DNA of 35,464 bases. Origin: GCA-020344555 sp964405925. Lineage in GTDB: Bacteria; Planctomycetota; Phycisphaerae; UBA1845. The notes beneath the pieces were generated by a model. That model worked only from the letters and a program-made list of their open reading frames with translations, was not told the DNA's origin and did no database searches. A program made the translations under genes and the position numbers. Shown one piece after another: positions 32,485 to 35,464 of this stretch; position 1 is the stretch's first letter, and every line of letters starts with the position of its first letter. The stretch is from contig CAYOQG010000015.1 in the NCBI GenBank assembly GCA_964405925.1, positions 1 through 35,464 on the forward strand, given 5' to 3'.

Positions 32485-33306
32485 TTACTCAACGGCATCC
32501 TCGATCGATGCCAATAACCGTTCGTGTGTATGAGGAGCAGCTGCGAGGAGTGGCAGGTCCCCGTCCGGATCAGCGCTCAGATCGAAAGGAAGGCGGTCGG
32601 ACCCATCGACATTGGTGCACCGCCCCCCGGCCTCGTTGACGATCAACGCCCCGGCGGCGATGTCCCAAATCTTGCACTGCTTGCAGAATGCCGCGCCCAA
32701 GGCACCCGAAGCGACCATAGCGAGGTGCAACGCGGTTGAGCCGACATTGCGCGAGATCATGTCCCGTTGCCCGATCCAATGACACAGGACTTGCACCGTC
32801 AGACGATCCTTGCTGGAAGGAATACCGATCAACAGGTCCGAGCCGACCGGAACCTCCTTCGCGGTGATCGGCTCGCCGTTGAGCGTCGCTCCGCCACCTC
32901 GAGTGGCTGTGTACACGTGATGCAGATTGTGCTCCATGACGACGCCCACCACAGGCCGACCTCCATCGAGCACCGCTACGGACGTGGCGAAGCAGGGGAA
33001 TCCGGAGACGTAATTCCGCGTCCCGTCCAGCGGGTCGATCACCCAGCAGTACCGGGCGTCGACCCGATCAGCGTGGGCAGAGGGCACACGCACTGTCTCC
33101 TCAGCGCAAACAGCATGCTGTGGATACGTCCAGCCCAACACACCGAGCATATGGGCCTGCATCTCATGGTCCGCCTCTGTCACCACGCTGTTGTCGGCCT
33201 TTCGCTTGACCGCGGCTGAGCCGAATCGCGACAGGGCAATCTCTCCCGCTTCGGTGGCGAGTCGGATGGCAAGCTCCAGCATCTCGGGCGACGATGGTTC
33301 AGACAT
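32485..33306 (-). CDS. Inositol monophosphatase family phosphatase
   Basis: The 273-residue protein has the Mg-dependent sugar-phosphatase motifs: 'VVTEADHEMQ' (42-50), 'CAEET' (67-71), 'WVIDPLDGTRNYV' (88-100) and 'KIWDIAAGALIVNEAGG' (metal Asp, about residue 215). Members dephosphorylate inositol 1-phosphate, 3'-phosphoadenosine 5'-phosphate, fructose 1,6-bisphosphate or histidinol phosphate. The sequence alone does not settle which, though length and 'FPCFATSVAVLDGGRPVVGVV' suit the IMPase/histidinol-phosphatase branch. The ATG at 33306 begins 'MSEPSSPEML'; an ATG four codons earlier is also open. It stands alone, divergent from the microprotein gene. Confidence 0.88.
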   Translation of the reverse strand: MSEPSSPEMLELAIRLATEAGEIALSRFGSAAVKRKADNSVVTEADHEMQAHMLGVLGWTYPQHAVCAEETVRVPSAHADRVDARYCWVIDPLDGTRNYVSGFPCFATSVAVLDGGRPVVGVVMEHNLHHVYTATRGGGATLNGEPITAKEVPVGSDLLIGIPSSKDRLTVQVLCHWIGQRDMISRNVGSTALHLAMVASGALGAAFCKQCKIWDIAAGALIVNEAGGRCTNVDGSDRLPFDLSADPDGDLPLLAAAPHTHERLLASIEDAVE

Positions 33307-33445
33307 AACCGCGATCATAGCCCCAACAGCTTAATACGCCACCAGGGCGGATTGCCCAAGGTCACCGACAATTGGCTGGCCCCAAGCGCTTTCTTGTTGT
33401 ATGCTTAGGAAGAGGACGGTGCTTATTGTGTTTCCAGTCTGACTG

Positions 33446-33474
33446 ACGCGCATCCAATACATGGTGATGCGCGT
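33446..33474. promoter_or_regulatory. Perfect 9-bp inverted repeat ahead of the microprotein gene
   Basis: ACGCGCATC (33446-33454) and GATGCGCGT (33466-33474) are exact reverse complements with an 11-nt spacer. They lie ten bases before the Shine-Dalgarno of the 35-residue ORF, so they could form an operator or an mRNA hairpin affecting its translation. Confidence 0.45.
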
Positions 33475-33494
33475 GCGAGCATGGAGGTGGTCGG

Positions 33495-33602
33495 ATGGCC
33501 ACCGTATTCTATCACAAGCATTTTCACGCGGGGGCCCACCACCGGTTCTGGCTCATTCTCGGTGCGATCATCGCCTTTCTGCTTGCTGCCCTCTGGTGCT
33601 AG
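33495..33602 (+). CDS. 35-residue His-rich single-helix membrane protein
   Basis: The ATG at 33495 has GGAGG seven bases upstream, an excellent ribosome binding site. The product has a His-rich start ('YHKHFHAGAHH', five His in residues 7-16) followed by one strongly hydrophobic helix ('FWLILGAIIAFLLAALWC', 18-35) ending at the stop. It therefore looks like a small tail-anchored membrane protein. The histidines could bind metal or heme, but nothing shows this. It precedes the dehydrogenase gene by 176 bp on the same strand. It is too short for database certainty; the ribosome binding site and the clean helix are the main support. Confidence 0.55.
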   Translation: MATVFYHKHFHAGAHHRFWLILGAIIAFLLAALWC

Positions 33603-33778
33603 ACCGGTCGATTCACGGTTCGGCGAACGGCGGTTGACTACTCGGATTGTGTGGCGACCAGCCACCCCCAAAGCTGACCCGCGCCTGTGACCAACCACCT
33701 TCTCTTCGGCCGATAACGACGTCCTACCTGTCGACGGACTCAGTTGACGCGCTTGCGCAGCACCGCGAAGATCAGCAC

Positions 33779-34732
33779 ATGCCAGCCACACGTGCCAATA
33801 TTGTACTTGCAGAACCCTTCAACCCGCAGGCCGTCGACCGCTTGCGTACCACAGGTGACGTCATCCAGCTCGACGCATGTGACGAACAAACGCTGATCGA
33901 CGCGGTGGGCGATTGCGACGCTCTGCTAATACGAAGCCGGGCCCATGTCACCCAATCAGTCATTGACAGCGCTGTTCGCTTGAAGGTCATTGGCCGAGGG
34001 GGCGTCGGCCTCGAGAACATCGACCTCGAGACAGCTCGGGCGCGGGGGATCACCGTCGTCTACACGCCCGCCGCCGCGACCGATGCCGTCGCGGATCTGA
34101 CGGTCGGTTTGATGATCTCTCTGGTCAGGAAGATCGGACGAGCCAATCACATGGTCAGGACCGGTTTGTTCAACGACGCCCGCGAAGGCTGCGTCGGTTC
34201 GGAACTCAGCGAGCTTACTCTGGGGATCGTCGGTCTCGGCCGGATCGGACGGGCTGTAGCACGACGGTGCCGCCACGGATTCGGGATGACGATCTTGTAC
34301 AACGACATCGTCGAGCCCGGCTTGCTCGACTTCGTCGCCACCTTTGTCGAAAAGGACGAGCTGTACCGGTCAGCCGACATCGTGAGCCTGCACGTGCCGC
34401 TGACCGAAAAGACGCGACACCTGATCAACGTGTCATCTTTGGCCAAGTGCAAACCGGGATCCTTGTTGATTAACACGGCCCGTGGTGCCGTGGTGGACGA
34501 GGCCGCTTTGGCCCGGGCCCTCGAGGACGGAGTCCTCGCCGGGGCTGCACTCGATCTGTTCGATCCCGAACCACCGGAGCCCGAAAGCCCCCTCATGAGG
34601 GCACCCAACACCCTGTTTACCGCACACATCGGGGCTCGAACCCATGGGGGGCTCATTCGTATGAACGACGTTGTCGACGATGTAATCGCCGTGCTCGAAG
34701 GGCGCTCCCCGCGCTTCCCGGCCTGGACGTGA
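33779..34732 (+). CDS. D-isomer specific 2-hydroxyacid dehydrogenase (SerA-like, no ACT domain)
   Basis: The 317-residue protein matches the D-2-hydroxyacid dehydrogenase family: 'LKVIGRGGVGLENID' (69-82), the NAD loop 'GIVGLGRIGRAVARR' (149-163), the catalytic Arg in 'INTARGAVVDE' (R235), Glu in 'DLFDPEPP' (E264) and His in 'TAHIGART' (H283). It fits the short phosphoglycerate dehydrogenase-like form without a regulatory ACT domain. The usual 'TPHIGAST' is slightly changed. Substrate could be 3-phosphoglycerate or another 2-hydroxyacid. The ATG at 33779 begins the conserved fold; an earlier in-frame ATG at 33647 gives non-coding-looking sequence. The HtrA-like gene follows 77 bp later. Confidence 0.88.
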   Translation: MPATRANIVLAEPFNPQAVDRLRTTGDVIQLDACDEQTLIDAVGDCDALLIRSRAHVTQSVIDSAVRLKVIGRGGVGLENIDLETARARGITVVYTPAAATDAVADLTVGLMISLVRKIGRANHMVRTGLFNDAREGCVGSELSELTLGIVGLGRIGRAVARRCRHGFGMTILYNDIVEPGLLDFVATFVEKDELYRSADIVSLHVPLTEKTRHLINVSSLAKCKPGSLLINTARGAVVDEAALARALEDGVLAGAALDLFDPEPPEPESPLMRAPNTLFTAHIGARTHGGLIRMNDVVDDVIAVLEGRSPRFPAWT

Positions 34733-34809
34733 CGGGGACCGCGGTTTTCAATCGTCTCATCCCAACGAGGACCGGATCCGTCTGTCGGCTAGCTCTGAGT
34801 CACCCAGCC

Positions 34810-35464
34810 ATGATTCTACGTAGTATGGTGCGGTTATCTGCGGCCCTTAGCGTACTCACAGCCTCTGCGCTTGCCGGCGACACGCAGGACCAACGAACCA
34901 GTCGCGACCTACGCCGGACTCCGATCGTCGACGCCTACGAGCGGGCCCGTGACTCCGTCGTCAACATCTCCGCGACCGAGAAAGTCATCGTACAACGAAT
35001 GGGAATGAACCTCTTCGGCGACCTATTTGCCGTTCCGACCGAGCAAAATGCCCAAAGCGTCGGCAGCGGTGTCATCATCCACGAGGATGGATACATCGCC
35101 ACGAACGCCCACGTCGTGTCCGCGGCAGCCGAACTGGCGGTGACCCTCGCAGACGGCAGCGCCCATGAGGCCCACGTCGTGGGACGCGACACCCCGCACG
35201 ACCTGGCTGTCATCAAGATCGACGCCCCTAAACCCCTAACGCCGATCACCTTCGGACGCAGCGACGATCTGATGATCGGTGAGCAGACGATCGCCATCGG
35301 CAACCCCGTCGGACTCCATAACACGGTGACAACCGGCGTCATCAGCGCCCTGCATCGTGATCTGCAGGTGGGCGGGCGAGTCGCGTTCCCCGCCCTGATC
35401 CCGACCGACGCCCGCATCAACCCCCGCAACACGGGCGGGGCGCGTGTGAACGTCCGCGGAGAGG
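34810..35464 (+). CDS. HtrA/DegP-like serine protease homologue, partial, catalytic Ser replaced
   Basis: From the ATG at 34810 the frame is open to the window end (218 codons). A signal peptide (1-22, 'SAALSVLTASALAG') leads to a trypsin-like domain with 'GSGVIIHEDGYIATNAHVV' (His101), 'PHDLAVIKID' (Asp131) and 'QTIAIGNPVGL'. The serine loop, normally 'AINPGNSGGPLVN', reads 'RINPRNTGGARVN', with Thr208 (ACG) in the nucleophile position and two arginines added. HtrA proteins are periplasmic proteases and chaperones. This one may be inactive as a protease, or act only as a chaperone or scaffold. PDZ domains would lie outside the window. The ribosome binding site is weak. Confidence 0.85.
   Translation, partial: MILRSMVRLSAALSVLTASALAGDTQDQRTSRDLRRTPIVDAYERARDSVVNISATEKVIVQRMGMNLFGDLFAVPTEQNAQSVGSGVIIHEDGYIATNAHVVSAAAELAVTLADGSAHEAHVVGRDTPHDLAVIKIDAPKPLTPITFGRSDDLMIGEQTIAIGNPVGLHNTVTTGVISALHRDLQVGGRVAFPALIPTDARINPRNTGGARVNVRGE

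Noticed and set aside
1..35464. CRISPR arrays, tRNA or rRNA genes
   Set aside because: No regularly spaced identical repeats, no T-loop GGTTCGA-type context with acceptor stem, and no rRNA-like stretch were found on reading the intergenic regions.

Overview
The window reads as a piece of a GC-rich planctomycete chromosome, probably a Phycisphaerae-like or other uncultured Planctomycetota lineage. This rests on protein style. There is a secreted protein with Asp-box repeats, a GACC-type cysteine motif and a dockerin-like 'DVDHDGDVDLYDY' tail. There is a very large cysteine-rich, S-layer-like lipoprotein, an exported methyltransferase, and the gene order tpiA-secG-yicC-gmk-rpoZ-coaC-coaB. No rRNA, tRNA or CRISPR array was seen.

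Layout. 1-3274: the end-truncated moeA (minus) is divergent from thiS-thiG, which has a near-consensus promoter and is followed by an amidohydrolase-like gene lacking two expected metal/catalytic residues. 3275-6764: a 1033-residue surface lipoprotein (minus) with its own intrinsic terminator. 6765-7881: no gene seen. 7882-12357: a compact seven-gene housekeeping operon (minus) with four start/stop overlaps. 12358-17674: envelope and accessory genes, namely a triple LPP20/FlgP-like repeat protein, a small lipoprotein, a GNAT acetyltransferase, an ankyrin/metallo-beta-lactamase fusion behind a promoter with a palindrome at its start site, and a secreted methyltransferase. 17675-19704: a membrane-protein plus sigma-factor pair flanked by two diverged copies of one small gene.

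19933-28041 is the most striking part: five tightly coupled minus-strand genes. In transcription order they are a PlsC acyltransferase, a 1419-residue reductase/AMP-ligase/ACP/PlsC fusion, a HAD-IB phosphatase, a zinc alcohol dehydrogenase and a diacylglycerol-kinase-like lipid kinase. Together they can activate an acyl chain, carry it on an ACP, reduce it, and transfer, dephosphorylate and phosphorylate glycerolipid intermediates. The set resembles, from memory, the ether-lipid (elb) locus of Myxococcus, and it fits the ether lipids known from planctomycetes. The lipid kinase carries an in-frame insert built around a perfect GC-rich palindrome. Similar palindromes lie between genes elsewhere in the window.

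28042-35464: a secreted Asp-box protein sits between two direct copies of a roughly 300 bp dispersed repeat; the downstream copy abuts a frameshifted transposase-like tail. Then come an inositol-monophosphatase-family gene, a 35-residue His-rich membrane microprotein, a D-2-hydroxyacid dehydrogenase, and the start of an HtrA-like protein whose catalytic serine position is threonine. Several enzymes here have altered active sites, which may mean pseudo-enzymes, unusual subfamilies or sequence errors.
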